Source: Plantago ovata
Taxonomy: Eukaryota; Streptophyta; Magnoliopsida; Lamiales; Plantaginaceae
Assembly (NCBI GenBank): GCA_028274465.1
Contig: CM051458.1
Span: 39,222,744-39,286,743 of the forward strand
DNA: 64,000 nucleotides
Direction: 5' to 3'
The number at the start of each line of letters is the position of its first letter. Position 1 is the first letter of the stretch. The position numbers and the translations under genes are program-made. A model generated the notes under the pieces. It did no database searches, had not been told where the DNA came from, and saw only the letters and a list, made by a program, of their open reading frames with translations. This document shows, one piece after another, positions 15,065 through 26,349 of this stretch.

Positions 15065-15288
15065 ATGTATCTTTGTAGAAGATAGTTGAGGAACTATGTT
15101 GAAGTAGAGGTCGAGCAGAGCCTCGACTAGTAGTGGGCGACAAAGATTTCCGTATTTGCGCCTTGGTATCTTTCCCTCCTCCTATCTCTCCTCCCCCCCT
15201 TTTTATAGGGTGCGAGCAGACGTTGCTCGGACCGTATGAAAGAGGTATTTTGCTGGGAAAAGATCGGATCCGGGTAAGTATTCTTGGT

Positions 15289-15620
15289 GGAATGGAATGA
15301 CTTCCTGCCGCTTTTATTTGCAAAGTATCTCGCGGAGAGATACTTGTGTAAAAGGAATGGAATGACTTCCTGCCGCTTTTTATTTGCAAAGTATCTCGCG
15401 GAGAGATACTTGTGTAAAAGGAATGGAATGACTTCCTGCCGCTTTTTATTTGCAAAGTATCTCGCGGAGAGACACTTGTGTAAAAGGAATGGAATGACTT
15501 CCTGCCGCTTTTTATTTGCAAAGTATCTCGCGGAGAGATACTTGTGTAAAAGGAATGGAATGACTTCCTGCCGCTTTTTATTTTGAAAGTATCTCGGGAG
15601 AGATACTTGTGTAAAAGGAA
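15289..15620. repeat. 66-bp tandem repeat with internal hairpin, left copy
   Basis: About five head-to-tail copies starting at 15289, 15354, 15420, 15486 and 15552 (period 65-66 bp). Each contains GTATCTCGCGGAGAGATAC, a 7-bp stem with a 5-nt loop. Because 66 is a multiple of three the array is open in several frames and gives repetitive peptides, which are not taken as genes. It lies between the polypurine tract and the antisense-gene promoter. Confidence 0.93.
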
Positions 15621-15965
15621 TCTCGAGAGAGAGATATCTATGAGCGGCTCCTCGATCCACTGCGACGTGTCCGTCGATTTTTTCCTTCTTCTGACATTTT
15701 TCGCAATGTTGTCTCGAGGAGGAAAGATCATGTCGTCGATCTGTCTCTGTATGTCTCGAGTAGGGTGGTGCTCGCTCTGCGAATTGTCTACTGTGGTTAG
15801 GTAATCCGCTCCGACATTGGGATCCGTGCCCGCTCCAGAGCGAGAGCGGGGAGGGCAAAATGGGTAATTCGCCCGGCGGCTGTGATCTGGGCCGTTGATC
15901 TTGGGTGCGTGGTCGGCCGGATGGCGCGAGGGCATGCGTCGTTTCGTATCCCCGAGATACCCTTC

Positions 15966-15973
15966 TATAAATA
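15966..15973 (+). promoter_or_regulatory. TATA box of the antisense gene, left copy
   Basis: TATAAATA in the context TCTATAAATAGG. A start about 30 bp downstream falls near 15995-16000 and leads into a leader of about 190 nt with a canonical GTAAGT donor. The inverted copy at 25999-26006 keeps it unchanged. Confidence 0.65.
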
Positions 15974-16187
15974 GGTCAACACTCGGTCATTCACACTTTT
16001 CGCAATCCGAATATTCAGAGCTAAAAAGAGAGAGCGAGGAGAATTCCAGTGATCGACGAGTGTGAGTGATCGAGCCAAGTGACGCGCGAGGAGCTTTTTC
16101 CGGTGTGCAGAATCCAAGTTTCAGGAAGATTTTCCGACTTTTCCGGCCTTCTTTCCGGTTTTCCAACCTTCATACACTAAACATCAA

Positions 16188-16779
16188 GTAAGTTTTTCTG
16201 TCACTTGCCTTGAATTTCTTCTCTTTTTGCCTTGAATTCCTCTACTTTCTTGCTTTTCGTTTTATGTTTCCGCTCGGACTTTTTTTGTTGAATCTGCCTT
16301 GCCGGAATGTTTGTTATTTTGAATCAATTGCCGGTGGATATCGGCCTGAGAACGGCCTTGGACCTAATAAAATTGTAAACGGACCTGTAAATGGACTTTA
16401 ACGGGATCGAATTGAACCGATTTGACTTGCATGGCCGTAGAAGTAGTTCCCCCTTATGTCTTTGTTACTTTGCTGTAAACCCCTTGTCGCCTCCTCCTTA
16501 GATAAGGCCGTAATTGTAACTGTAGGATTCCTCTGTTTCCTCGAGCGGTTGGTCGCTCGGTTGCTCTTCGATTTTTACATACGCATGCTCGTTTTACTTA
16601 TGCTTCGAGCGGTTGGTCGCTCCATGTATGCTCCTCGCTCTACTTTTGTATTACTGTAGAGTAACTTCTTCTTTTCGCTTGAGATTTTTCTCCATTCGGG
16701 AGGTCGAACGTAATGAATATACCTAAAGGACCTCTCGGACTAACACAAACCATCCTAACTTCTTCTTTGCCCACCTTAG
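16188..16779 (+). other. Leader (5'UTR) intron of the antisense gene, left copy
   Basis: Donor GTAAGT at 16188, T-rich body, and acceptor CCACCTTAG ending at 16779, one base before the ATG. About 592 bp. It matches 25190-25786 in the inverted copy. Inferred from splice signals and composition only. Confidence 0.6.
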
Positions 16780-16780
16780 G

Positions 16781-19700
16781 ATGTCCGAGAGGAGCGATGA
16801 CAGTCAGAACCAATCGGCCGCTGGAGAGTATGGGAGCGACCATACTACGTCGCCTGATACGTCATACGTATCGGTGACCTTTCTAGATGACACTTGGAGC
16901 AAGCTGTCGAGGAGCCGCAAGTTGAGCTTGGTGGCGAGGAGGAGGCATCCGCGGGTGGAAAAGGGGGCGATGCTAATGCCGAGGAGGAAGATGAAGATAC
17001 AGAGATCGAGGAAGATCTGTATCAATTGGTGAGTCGTAAGAGGCGCCGTACCGAGGATGATGATTTCATCGACGATCGGACGGAGGCGGAGGGTGTCGGT
17101 CCTTCCAACGCTGGGGTGTCCGCGGAGTTGATTACTATGGGGCGGTTCATGTGGTACCTCCTGCAGAAGTCAGGATCGAGGAGATGGATGACACGGAGAG
17201 GCCGGAGTTAGCCTTGGCCCTTTATGAGGAGGGGTGAACACTCGACCCAACGCGGGAAGGCCCCAATTCCGTTCAGATCATCGATAGCGATGAGACGGAA
17301 GATGAGAGTGAGGAGGAGGATGATGAAACTACCTCTCCTCGGACCAGTCCCCCTCGAAGAGGGTTAGGTTTCCTCCCCAAACCTAGGAGGGGTTATTACC
17401 GACGAGGAGGAGGATGAAGTTCCTTTGACGATCGGAGACACCAACAGGAATGAAGCTGGTCCGAGCACTAGATCTCCTTCCTTCTCGGAGGGGCAAAGAC
17501 GTGCTATTAGAGATGCGAAGAGGTTCGTACGCGAGGAGGAGACTAGCTCACTCTATCGATCCGACCACGATAGATTTCACTTTTCCGAGTGGGACCCGAG
17601 CACCCAATCCACTCGAGGCCCAGGAGGGTGAGATGCGCCTTGCTCAGATGGCTGCTGACAAGAAGAAAGCGGAGAAGAGAGCAAGCAAGCGTTCTCGCTC
17701 TCGCAAGTCCAAGAAGGCGAAGTTTGTCGAGGAGCCAGAGCCTAAACCACTAAGGCTGCTGAGAAGAAATTTACGAAAAGTGCCCGCACAGTAGACCCTC
17801 CCGATCCTCAGGGCGAGAAGACGAGGATGCATTATCCCAACCACCTCTTCTACTGTCAAAGTCGAGGAGGTTCCCACACTTAGGTGGAAGTATTCTCTTC
17901 CTGAGAATAAGTTTGACATCCTCGTGCCCAAGGAGGATCAAACTTTTTTTTACAACGCTCCCCCTGGGTACATGGCCGTCCATTGCTTGAGCTTGGACCG
18001 AGGATGGATACTCCATTCTGCGATGCTTTCCGAGATATCTTCAAACACCCTGGGGACGCTCCTTGGCAACTGGTGCCAAGTGCCTTGGAACTTTGGTTAT
18101 GCTTCGGAGTCTTTGCATGAAGAAGGGGATCGAGCTGAACTCCACAATTTTAACCAAACTGTTCCGCGTCTCGATGAGCTCAGGGAACAAGTACTTCTGT
18201 TACTTCAATGCTCGACCAGGCCTTGGTTTCATCATGGACGGCTCCTAGCTCCTCGGGCTACAAATGGTTTCATAGGTACTTCTACACCAGGAAGAGGAAG
18301 TTGCCTAACATGACCGAGGAGGAGGTAGGAGGGGAGTACCCAAACTCATGTTCAGAGGGAAGATAGCGGACAAGCATCCTTTGCCCGAGGAGTCGGATCC
18401 CTGGGTCATGGAGCTCGAGGAGCAAAATCGGGGACCCCATCCCGAGAAGTACTTCTACTGGGGGTTGGTCCTCAGCCACTTCCGTTTTTGGCGGGCCTTT
18501 CGCCTTATGCGTACACAGGGTATATCGGGAACCGATTACCAAAAAAGTCCCTTCGGTAATATGTCTTTGTATTTCTTCTTCGCTTTGCACTTGCATTTTT
18601 CTTTGCTTGCTTTGTTTGTTTGTAATATGTCCTCGCTTTTTTCCATTCTCGTCGATTTTTGTTGCTCCTCGACATACTGACTTGTGTATTATCCTTGCAG
18701 CTTATTGGTTCCAGTGGATAAGTCGAAGACTTTAGCCGCGAAGGAGGAACACGAGGAGAAAGCAGAGCTGGCCAATAGCAAACGAAGATCCTCGGTTCTT
18801 TGAACTTGACCCCTCCTCGAACGCCGCGCATCGTGGATGCTTTGGTTCAGGAGGGGCTCGATACGAGAGAGAACCCTGTGAGGCCATCAAAAGGGCCGAA
18901 GAGGAGGCTGCAGCGAAGAGGGCCAAGGAGGCTAAAGAGGCCGAGGAGGAGGCCCGAAAACCACCATCGAGCGGAGAAGAGGCCGGAGAGGCCGGTGGAA
19001 GAAGAAGGGAGCGAGGAAGCTCAATCTCGGGGGAACCAATGAACCTGCCCGCAAGAAGGGTAAGGTAGCCGCTTCTGGAGATGAAGTGAAGCGGCTCATT
19101 CAGATGAGGACCTTGACCGGGCGCACGAGTTGAGCATGTGCTCGCTCCAGGTACTTTCTTCATTCTTTTTATTGTAAACTTTTCTAAGTATAAAATCTTT
19201 TCCTCCTCGCTAACTGTGTCTTCCTTTTGCAGCTCGAGAACTTGAAGGAGGCTTATGGCCAAGTTGCCGCTGATAGAGCCGACATAGGGGTCGTGATCGA
19301 GGACCTCGAGAAGAAGAGCTTGCTGCCTTCAGAGTCTAAAGCAAGGTCTCGGAGGATGAGGCAAGAAGTTGAAAATCAAGGTGGACGAGCTCGAGAAGGA
19401 GCTGTCCCGGGAGAGGTCGAGGAGCAAGAGCTTCAAGGGTGCCTATGCTACTTTATCCATTTGCAGGAAAAGTTCAAGGCAAGCATCCGTCCTTTCTGAA
19501 GGGAAGCCGAGTCGCCTGCTCGCGACTTCATGTCCTCGGTCACCTATAGCTGGCCCAGAGGGACGGCAAGTGGCGTCTCGCGAGGAGGCTCTTCTTCTCT
19601 TGCGTTGGCCAGTTGAAGAGGGTCACTTGCTCCCGGCTGACTTCGATCCTGATGATCGCGAGGAACTTGCATCCCGGGCGCGCGCGAGGACCTCACTCCT

Positions 19701-20074
19701 TACTGATGAGGAGATTACCGGGAGATGCACGAGGCGTGCGAGTTGGTGAGATGTTGACCGATCCTGAAGTTTCCTATCCCAGCAAGCATCTTATCTTCCA
19801 GCTTGGGTGCCTGAGTGGGCCTAAGGAGCGGGATCATCTATCCGTTCGAGAAGGCAGCTCTTCGGAACGCTGCTTGGGTGAAGCTGAGTGATACGGTCAT
19901 CGTGGGAGGGGGCAGCCGTCTTCATCGAGCCTGAGCTAACTATGTACCAGAAGGCGATCGAGAGGCTCAAGCTCAGGAGCGAGACAACGATGAAGGCCAT
20001 GAACTGCGCTCGTGCGAGGAGCTACCAGCGCGACCCCCCCGGTCACTGAATTCACTGATAGTCGCACTCGTTAA
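16781..20074 (+). pseudogene. Antisense ORF of Tat-type retroelement (Transposase_28-like), left copy
   Basis: The gene runs opposite to the element. It starts at ATG 16781 (MSERSDDSQNQSAAG) just after the leader intron. The N-terminal half is acidic and Ser/Glu-rich with basic patches that look like nuclear localisation signals (SRKRRR near 17030; KRASKRSRSRKSKKAK near 17680). A globular part follows at about 17880-18550, with VPKEDQTF, PPGYMAVHCLSLDRGW and HPEKYFYWGLV, resembling the plant 'putative gypsy-type transposon' family (Transposase_28). Introns are likely at 18556-18700 (G|GTAATATG to CCTTGCAG) and 19151-19232 (CCAG|GTACTT to TTTTGCAG). After them comes a charged, coiled-coil-like tail ending at TAA 20072-20074. 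Several single-base indels break the frame. Many positions that are broken here are open in the right copy, so some breaks may be sequence error. It also lacks nine codons present at 24811-24837. Molecular function is unknown; family assignment is by recalled motif pattern. Confidence 0.68.
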
Positions 20075-20255
20075 GACCGGGAGCCTCTTGAAGACCGAGT
20101 ATGCTCGGGCCTGTTGTAATCTTTTCCATTTCTTTACTTGCTTTATTTCCGACCAAATTTCAAATTTCATTCGCCCATTGATGGCACTCTCGAAAAACAT
20201 ATTTGTTTGTAATAATTATGTTTAATGTTGTTGTTTCTTCGCTACTCTTTTCTTC

Positions 20256-20261
20256 AATAAA
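20256..20261 (+). terminator. Poly(A) signal of the antisense gene, left copy
   Basis: AATAAA about 180 bp after the proposed stop codon, in T-rich sequence. It is conserved at 21672-21677 in the inverted copy. Confidence 0.5.
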
Positions 20262-20793
20262 ATTGCATTGCTCTTCGCTTTCTTACTCTTACTTGTGTTC
20301 TTACTAATTCCAATTTTTGTTATGACGTATAACTTGGTAGAGTAGTCAAACACGTATAAGTCAGAATCGAGAACCAATGTTTCTTCGCTCCAAGCTCTCG
20401 AAACTATCGACGTAGGTTCTTCGCTTCTCGATCGTTTCGACCACTTAGGAAAGAATTCTAAGTGTTGAACTTAGAAAAATTTCAAGTGTTGAGTTTAGAA
20501 AAACTGGAAGTCGCTCTCTCGATCACTTCCGTCTCTTCGCTTTTTCTCTGATTGGTTTCCTGATAAATTCTCTCATAGAGTTTGGAGAGCGGGGAGGGTT
20601 CCCCTTATATGGAAATCGATAGCTTTTATGTCGGTCAAGACGCTTTCTCGATCGAGTAGTTCTATTTTTTGAGTATGTAGCTCTAATACTTGAACATATT
20701 CTTGTTGAAAGATGGACCTTGTTTGATTTGTCGGAAATGCAATTACAATGGGGGCTTTTCGGGGCTTGCTTGCAACAACTTCTTAACAAAACG
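20262..20793. other. Element spacer beyond the antisense gene, left copy
   Basis: Non-coding as far as I can see. It holds a short imperfect direct repeat near 20460-20506 (AAGTGTTGAACTTAGAAAAA followed by AAGTGTTGAGTTTAGAAAAA). It matches 21122-21671 in inverted orientation and ends at the gap. Confidence 0.7.
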
Positions 20794-20893
20794 NNNNNNN
20801 NNNNNNNNNNNNNNNNNNNNNNNNNNNNNNNNNNNNNNNNNNNNNNNNNNNNNNNNNNNNNNNNNNNNNNNNNNNNNNNNNNNNNNNNNNNNN
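20794..20893. other. Assembly gap, 100 N
   Basis: Exactly 100 N, the usual placeholder for a gap of unknown length. It sits almost at the centre of the large inverted structure, so the 5' parts of the element could be missing here on either or both sides. Confidence 0.99.
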
Positions 20894-20895
20894 AA

Positions 20896-21110
20896 GTTGG
20901 GAAGATGCAACCCAAAGCGGAGGCCCCTACAAGATAATTGAAGCAAGGTCCATGGAAGTTCGTCTTCAGAATGGAGGGAAGGAGAGTATTAAAGAACCCA
21001 TGGAGATACTTCTAACCTCAGAGGTTCTACGCTTGAAGTTGGGGGGAGAAAAAAGCTTTTTGAAAAACCTATGTGACATAGACCGAGAAGATTCCTCACT
21101 GGTCAAGTGA
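20896..21110 (+). pseudogene. Possible integrase C-terminal end (Ty3/gypsy pol), broken
   Basis: Starts inside the gap with VGKMQPK, then loses one base and continues in another frame with PYKIIEA to a TGA at 21108-21110. The pattern G-K-x-x-P-K followed by G-P-Y-K-I resembles the tail of plant Ty3/gypsy integrase, where a WEGPY motif is usual. The tryptophan is not seen here and the sequence after it is divergent. Its place, on the element's sense strand at the far 5' side of the known segment, fits the end of pol in a Tat-type element with the extra gene downstream. The remainder of pol would lie in or beyond the gap. It could also be an unrelated element fragment. Confidence 0.45.
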
Positions 21111-21121
21111 GAGGTACCTCT

Positions 21122-21671
21122 CGTTTGTTAGAAGTTGTGCAAGCAAGCCGGCCGAAAAGCCCCCATTGTAATTGCATTTCCGACAAATCAATACAATGTT
21201 CCATCTTTCAACAAGCATATGTTCAAGTTATAGAGCTATATACTCAAAAAATAGAACTACTCGATCGAGAAAGCTTACTTGCACCACATAAAAGCTATCT
21301 CGATTTCCATCTTAAGGGGAACCCTCCCCGCTCTCCAAACTCTATGAGAGAATTTATCAGGAAGGAACCAATCAAAGAAGAAAAAGCGAGGAGAAGGAGA
21401 AGTGATCGAGAAACGAGCGACTTCCAGTTTTTCTAACTCACACTTGGAAATTTTTCTAAGTTCAACACTTAGAATTCTTCCTAAGTGGTCGAAACGATCG
21501 AGAAGCGAAGAACCTACGTCGATAGTTCGAAGAGCTTGGAGCGAAGAAGAACATTGGTTCTCGATTCTGACTTATACGTGTTTGACTACTCTATCCAAGT
21601 TATACGTCATAACAAAAATTGGAATTAGTAAAGAACACAAGTACAAGTAAGAAAGCGAAGAGCAATGCAAT
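21122..21671. other. Element spacer between pol end and antisense gene, right copy
   Basis: Inverted copy of 20262-20793. It contains the same short direct repeat (about 21426-21475). The open frame at 21107-21436 has no recognisable features and is not kept as a gene. Confidence 0.65.
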
Positions 21672-21677
21672 TTTATT
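21672..21677 (-). terminator. Poly(A) signal of the antisense gene, right copy
   Basis: AATAAA on the minus strand, about 185 bp after the proposed stop at 21860-21862. Confidence 0.5.
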
Positions 21678-21859
21678 GAAAGAAAAGAGAGCGAAGAAAA
21701 CAACAACAGTAAACATATATTACAAACAAATATGTTTCGAAGAGTGCCACAATGGGCCGAATGAACTGAAATTTGTTCGGAAATAATAAAAGCAAAGTAA
21801 AGAAATGGAAAAGATTACAACAGGCCCGAGCATACTCGTCTTCAAGAGGCTCCCCGGTC

Positions 21860-24800
21860 TTAACGAGTGCGACTATCAGTGAATTCAGTGACCGGGGTGG
21901 TCGCGCTGGTAGCTCCTCGCAGGAGCTCAGTTCATGGCCTTCAGCGTTGTCTCGCTCCTGAGCTTGAGCCTCTTCGATCGCCTTCTGGTACATAGTTAGC
22001 TCAGGCTCGATGAAGTCGGCTGCCCTACGAGGACCGGATCACTCACTTCACCCAAGCAGCGTTCCGAAGAGCTGCCTTCTCGAACGGATAGATGATCCCG
22101 CTCCTTAGGCACTCAGGGCACCCAGGCTGGAAGATAAGATGGCTTGCTGGGATAGGGAAACTTCAGGATCGGTCACCAGCTCACCAAAATCGCACGCCTC
22201 GTGCATCTCCTCGGTAATCTCCTCTCATAGGGTAAGGAGTGAGGTCCTCGCGCCGCCAGGATGCAAGTCCTCGCGATCATCAGGATCGAAGTCAGCCGGG
22301 AGCAAGTTGACCCTCTTCAACTGGCCAACGCAAGAGAAGAAGCCCTCCTCGCGAGACGCCACTTGCACGTCCCTCTGGGCCAGCTTATAGGTGACCGAGA
22401 CATGAAGTCGCGAGCAGAGGCGACTCGGCTTCCCTTCAGAAAAGGACAGGATGCTTGCCTTGAACTTTTCCATGCACAATGGATAAAGTAGCATAGGCAC
22501 CCTTGAAGCTCTTGCTCCTCGACCTCTCCCGGGACAGCTCCTTCTCGAGCTCGTCCACCTTGATTTTCAACTTCTCTGCCTCATCCTCGAGACCTTGGCT
22601 TTAGACTCTGAAGAGCAAGCTTCTTCTCGAGGTCCTCGATCACGACCCCTATGTCGGCTCTATCAGCAGCAACTTGGCCATAAGCCTCCTTTAAGTTCTC
22701 GAGCTGCAAAGGAAGACACAGTTAGCGAGGAGGAAAAGATTTATATACTTAGAAAAGTTTACAATAAAAAGAATGAAGAAAGGTACCTGGAGCGAGCACA
22801 TGCTCAACTCGTGCGCCCGGTCAAGGTCGCTCATCTGAATGAGCCGCTTCACTTCATCTCCAAAAGCGGCTACCTTACCCTTCTTGCGGGCAGGTTCATT
22901 GGTTCCCCCGAGATTGAGCTTCCTCGCTCCTTCTTCGCCACCGGCCTCTCCGGCCTCTTCTCCGCCTCGATGGTGTTTCGGGCCTCCTCCTCGGCCTCTT
23001 TAGCCTCCTTGGCCCTCTTCGCTACAGCCTCCTCTTCGGCCCTTTTGATGGCCTCAACAGGGTTCTCTCTCGTATCGAGCCCCTCCTGAACCAAAGCATC
23101 CCGAGATGCGCGGCGTTCGAGGAGGGGTCAAGTTCAAGAACCGAGGATCTTCGTTTGCTTTTGGCCAGTCTCTGCTTTCTCCTCTGTTCCTCCTTCGCGG
23201 CTAAAGTCTTCGACATTATCCACTGGAACCAATAAGCTGCAGGATAATAAACACAAGTCAGTATGGTCGAGGAGCAAAAAAATCGACGAGGAATGGAAAA
23301 AAGCGAGGACATATTACAAACAAACAAAGCAAGCAAAGAAAATTGCAAGTGCAAAGCGAAGAAGAAAATACAAGACATATTACGAAGAGGACTTTTTTGG
23401 TATATCGGTTCCCGATATACCCTGTGTACGCATAAGGCGAAAGGCCCGCCAAAAACGGAAGTGGCTGGAGGACCAACCCCCAGTAGAAGTACTTCTCGGG
23501 ATGGGGTCCCCGATTTTGCTCCTCGAGCTCCATGACCCGGGATCCGACTCCTCGGGCAAAGGATGCTTGTCCGCTATCTTCCCTCTGAACATGAGTTTGG
23601 GTACTCCCCACTCTACCTCCTCCTCGGTCATGTTAGGCAACTTCCTCTTCCTGGTGTAGAAGTACCTATGAAACCATTTGTAGCCCGAGGAGCTAGGAGC
23701 GTCCATGATGAAACCAAGGCCTGGTCGAGCATTGAAGTAATAGAAGTACTTGTTCCCTGAGCTCATCGAGACGCGGAACAGTGGTTAAAATTGTGGAAGT
23801 TCAGCTCGATCCCCTTCTTCATGCAAAGACTCCGAAGCATACAAAGTTCCAAAGGCACTTGGCACCAGTTGCCAAGGAGCGATCCCAGGGTGTTGAAGAT
23901 ATCTCGGAAAGCATCGCAGAATGGAAGTATCCATCCTCGGTCCAAGCTCAAGCAATGGACGGCCATGTACCCAGGGGGAGTGTTGTAAAAAGTTTGATCC
24001 TCCTTGGGCACGAGGATGTCAAACTTATTCTCAGGAAGAGAATACTTCCACCTAAGTGTGGGAACCTCCTCGACTTTGACAGTAGAAGAGGTGGTCGGGA
24101 TAATGCCATCCTCGTTCTTCTCGCCCTGAGGATCGGGGAGGTCTACTGTGCGGGCACTTTCGTAAATTTCTTCTCAGCAGCCTTAGTGGTTTTAGGCTCT
24201 GGCTCCTCGACAACCTTCGCCTTCTTGGACTTGCGAGAGCGAGAACGCTTGCTTGCTCTCTTCTCCGCTTTCTTCTTGTCAGCAGCCATCTGAGCAAGGC
24301 GCATCTCACCCTCCTGGTCCTCGAGTGGATTGGGTGCTCGGGGTCCCACTCGGAAAAGTGAAATCTATCGTGGTCGGATCGATAGAGTGGTAGCTAGTCT
24401 CCTCCTCGCGTGCGAACCTCTTCGCATCTCTAATAGCACGTCTTTGCCCCTCCGAGAAGGAAGGAGATCTAGTGCTCGGACCAGCTTCATTCCTGTTGGT
24501 GTCTCCGATCGTCAAAGGAACTTCATCCTCCTCCTCGTCGGTAATAACAACCCTCCTAGTGGTTTGGGGAGGAAACCTAACCCTCTTCGAGGGGGGACTG
24601 GTCCGAGGAGAGGTAGCTTCATCATCCTCCTCCTCACTCTCATCTTCCGTCTCATCGCTATCGATGATCTGAACGGGAATTGGGGCCTTCCCGCGTTGGG
24701 TCGAGTGTTCACCCTCCTCATAAAGGGCCAAGGCTAACTCCGGCCTCTCCGTGTCATCCATCTCCTCGATCCTGACTTCTGCAGGAGGTACCACATGAAC

Positions 24801-25188
24801 CGCCCCATAGTTGCGGCCATGAACTGGGCAGCGCGAGTAATCAACTCCGCGGACACCCCAGGGTTGGAAGGACCACCCTCCGCCTCCGTCCGATCGTCGA
24901 TGAAATCATCATCCTCGGTACGGCGCCTCTTACGACTCACCAATTGATACAGATCTTCCTCGATCTCTGTATCTTCATCTTCCTCCTCGCATTAGCATCG
25001 CCACCTTTTCCACCCGCGGATGCCTCCTCCTCGCCACCAAGCTCAACTTGCGGCTCCTCGACAGCTTGCTCCAAGGTGTCATCTAGAAAGGTCACCGATA
25101 CGTCTGACGTATCAGGCGACGTAGTATGGTCGCTCCCATACTCTCCAGCGGCCGATTGGTTCTGACTGTCATCGCTCCTCTCGGACAT
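21860..25188 (-). pseudogene. Antisense ORF of Tat-type retroelement (Transposase_28-like), right copy
   Basis: Starts at ATG 25186-25188 after a leader intron and ends at TAA 21860-21862. Better preserved than the left copy. The acidic, Ser-rich middle is open for about 160 codons (24306-24794) and carries the basic KRASKRSRSRKSKKAK stretch just after it. The globular part (about 24010-23400) has VPKEDQTF, YMAVHCLSLDRGW, FYYFNARPGLGFIMD and YFYTRKRKLPNMTEEE, with similarity by eye to the plant 'gypsy-type transposon' (Transposase_28) family. Introns are likely at 23383-23237 and 22786-22704 with GT-AG ends. The last exon has LLPADFDPDDRED and a charged helical tail. Frameshifts remain, so no full-length protein is encoded as written. 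Compared with the left copy it has nine extra in-frame codons (24811-24837). Tat-lineage elements are known to carry an antisense gene of unknown role at this place. Confidence 0.7.
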
Positions 25189-25189
25189 C

Positions 25190-25786
25190 CTAAGGTGGGC
25201 AAAGAAGAAGTTAGGATGGTTTGTGATAGTCCGAGAGGTCCTTTTAGGTATATTCATTACGTTCGACCTCCCGAATGGAGAAAAATCTCAAGCGAAAGAA
25301 AAGAAGTTACTCTACAGTAATACAAAAGTAGAGCGAGGAGCATACATGGAGCGACCAACCGCTCGAAGCATAAGTAAAACGAGCATGCGTATGTAAAAAT
25401 CGAAGAGCAACCGAGCGACCAACCGCTCGAGGAAACAGAGGAATCCTACAGTTACAATTACGGCCTTATTCTAAGGAGGAGGCGACAAGGGGTTTACAGC
25501 AAAGTAACAAAGACATAAGGGGGAACTACTTCTACGGCCATGCAAGTCAAATCGGTTCAATTCGATCCCGTTAAAGTCCATTTACAGGTCCGTTTACATT
25601 TTATTAGGTCCAAGGCCGTTCTCAGGCCGATATCCACCGGCAATTGATTCAAAATAACAAACATTCCGGCAAGGCAGATTCAACAAAGAAAAGTCCGAGC
25701 GGAAACATAAAACGAAAGAAAGCAAGAAAGTAGAGGAATTCAAGGCAAAAAGAGAAGAAATTCAAGGCAAGTGACAGGAAACTTAC
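25190..25786 (-). other. Leader (5'UTR) intron of the antisense gene, right copy
   Basis: Minus strand: GTAAGT donor with its first base at 25786, and CTTAG acceptor ending at 25190, one base before the ATG. Matches 16188-16779. Confidence 0.6.
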
Positions 25787-25998
25787 TTGATGTTTAGTGT
25801 ATGAAGGTTGGAAACCGAAAGAAGGCCGGAAAAGTCGGAAAATCTTCCTGAAACTTGGATTCTGCACACCGGAAAAGCTCCTCGCGCGTCACTTGGCTCG
25901 ATCACTCACACTCGTCGATCACTGGAATTCTCCTCGCTCTCTCTTTTTAGCTCTGAATATTCGGATTGCGAAAAGTGTGGAATGACCGAGTGTTGACC

Positions 25999-26006
25999 TA
26001 TTTATA
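25999..26006 (-). promoter_or_regulatory. TATA box of the antisense gene, right copy
   Basis: TATAAATA on the minus strand, same context as 15966-15973. Confidence 0.65.
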
Positions 26007-26349
26007 GAAGGGTATCTCGGGGATACGAAACGACGCATGCCCTCGCGCATCCGGGCCGACCACGCACCCAAGATCAACGGCCCAGATCACAGCCGCCGGG
26101 CGAATTACCCATTTTGCCCTCCCCGCTCTCGCTCTGGAGCGGGCACGGATCCAATGTCGGAGCGGATTACCTAACCACAGTAGACAATTCGCAGAGCGAG
26201 CACCACCCTACTCGAGACATACAGAGACAGATCGACGACCATGATCTTTCCTCCTCGAGACAACATTGCAAAAATGTCAGAAAAAAGGAAAAATCGACGG
26301 ACACGTGCAGTGGATCGAGGAGCCGCTCATAGAGATATCTCTCCTCGAG

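Larger units (their letters stand above)
14298..20793 (-). mobile_element. Ty3/gypsy element, Tat/Grande type, 3' half (left copy)
   Basis: The element's sense strand is minus. It begins at the satellite with an LTR, followed inward by a polypurine tract, a 66-bp tandem repeat, an antisense gene on the plus strand and a spacer that runs into the gap. The 5' LTR, gag and most of pol are absent. The whole segment is a near-identical inverted copy of 21122-27672, with scattered single-base differences, small indels and one 27-bp indel. Assignment to the Tat lineage rests on an antisense ORF lying between pol and the 3' LTR, known for Grande-like elements; no intact reverse transcriptase is available to confirm it. 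Confidence 0.8.

Noticed and set aside
15284-15586. Repetitive open frame with five copies of MTSCRFLFAKYLAERYLCKRNG-like peptide, and similar frames on the other strand and in the right arm
   Set aside because: Produced by a 66-bp non-coding tandem repeat whose length is a multiple of three; open in several frames and located between polypurine tract and promoter.
20523-20946. Open frames crossing the N run at the first gap
   Set aside because: They join two separate contigs through unknown sequence; no continuous protein is supported.
21107-21436. 109-codon frame in the right spacer
   Set aside because: Its inverted counterpart is not open in the left copy and the peptide shows no recognisable motif.
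25649-25867. Open frame with hydrophobic stretches in the leader intron of the antisense gene (also 16210-16401 on the plus strand)
   Set aside because: Lies within the T-rich intron between donor and acceptor, is not conserved in frame between the two copies, and has no family features.
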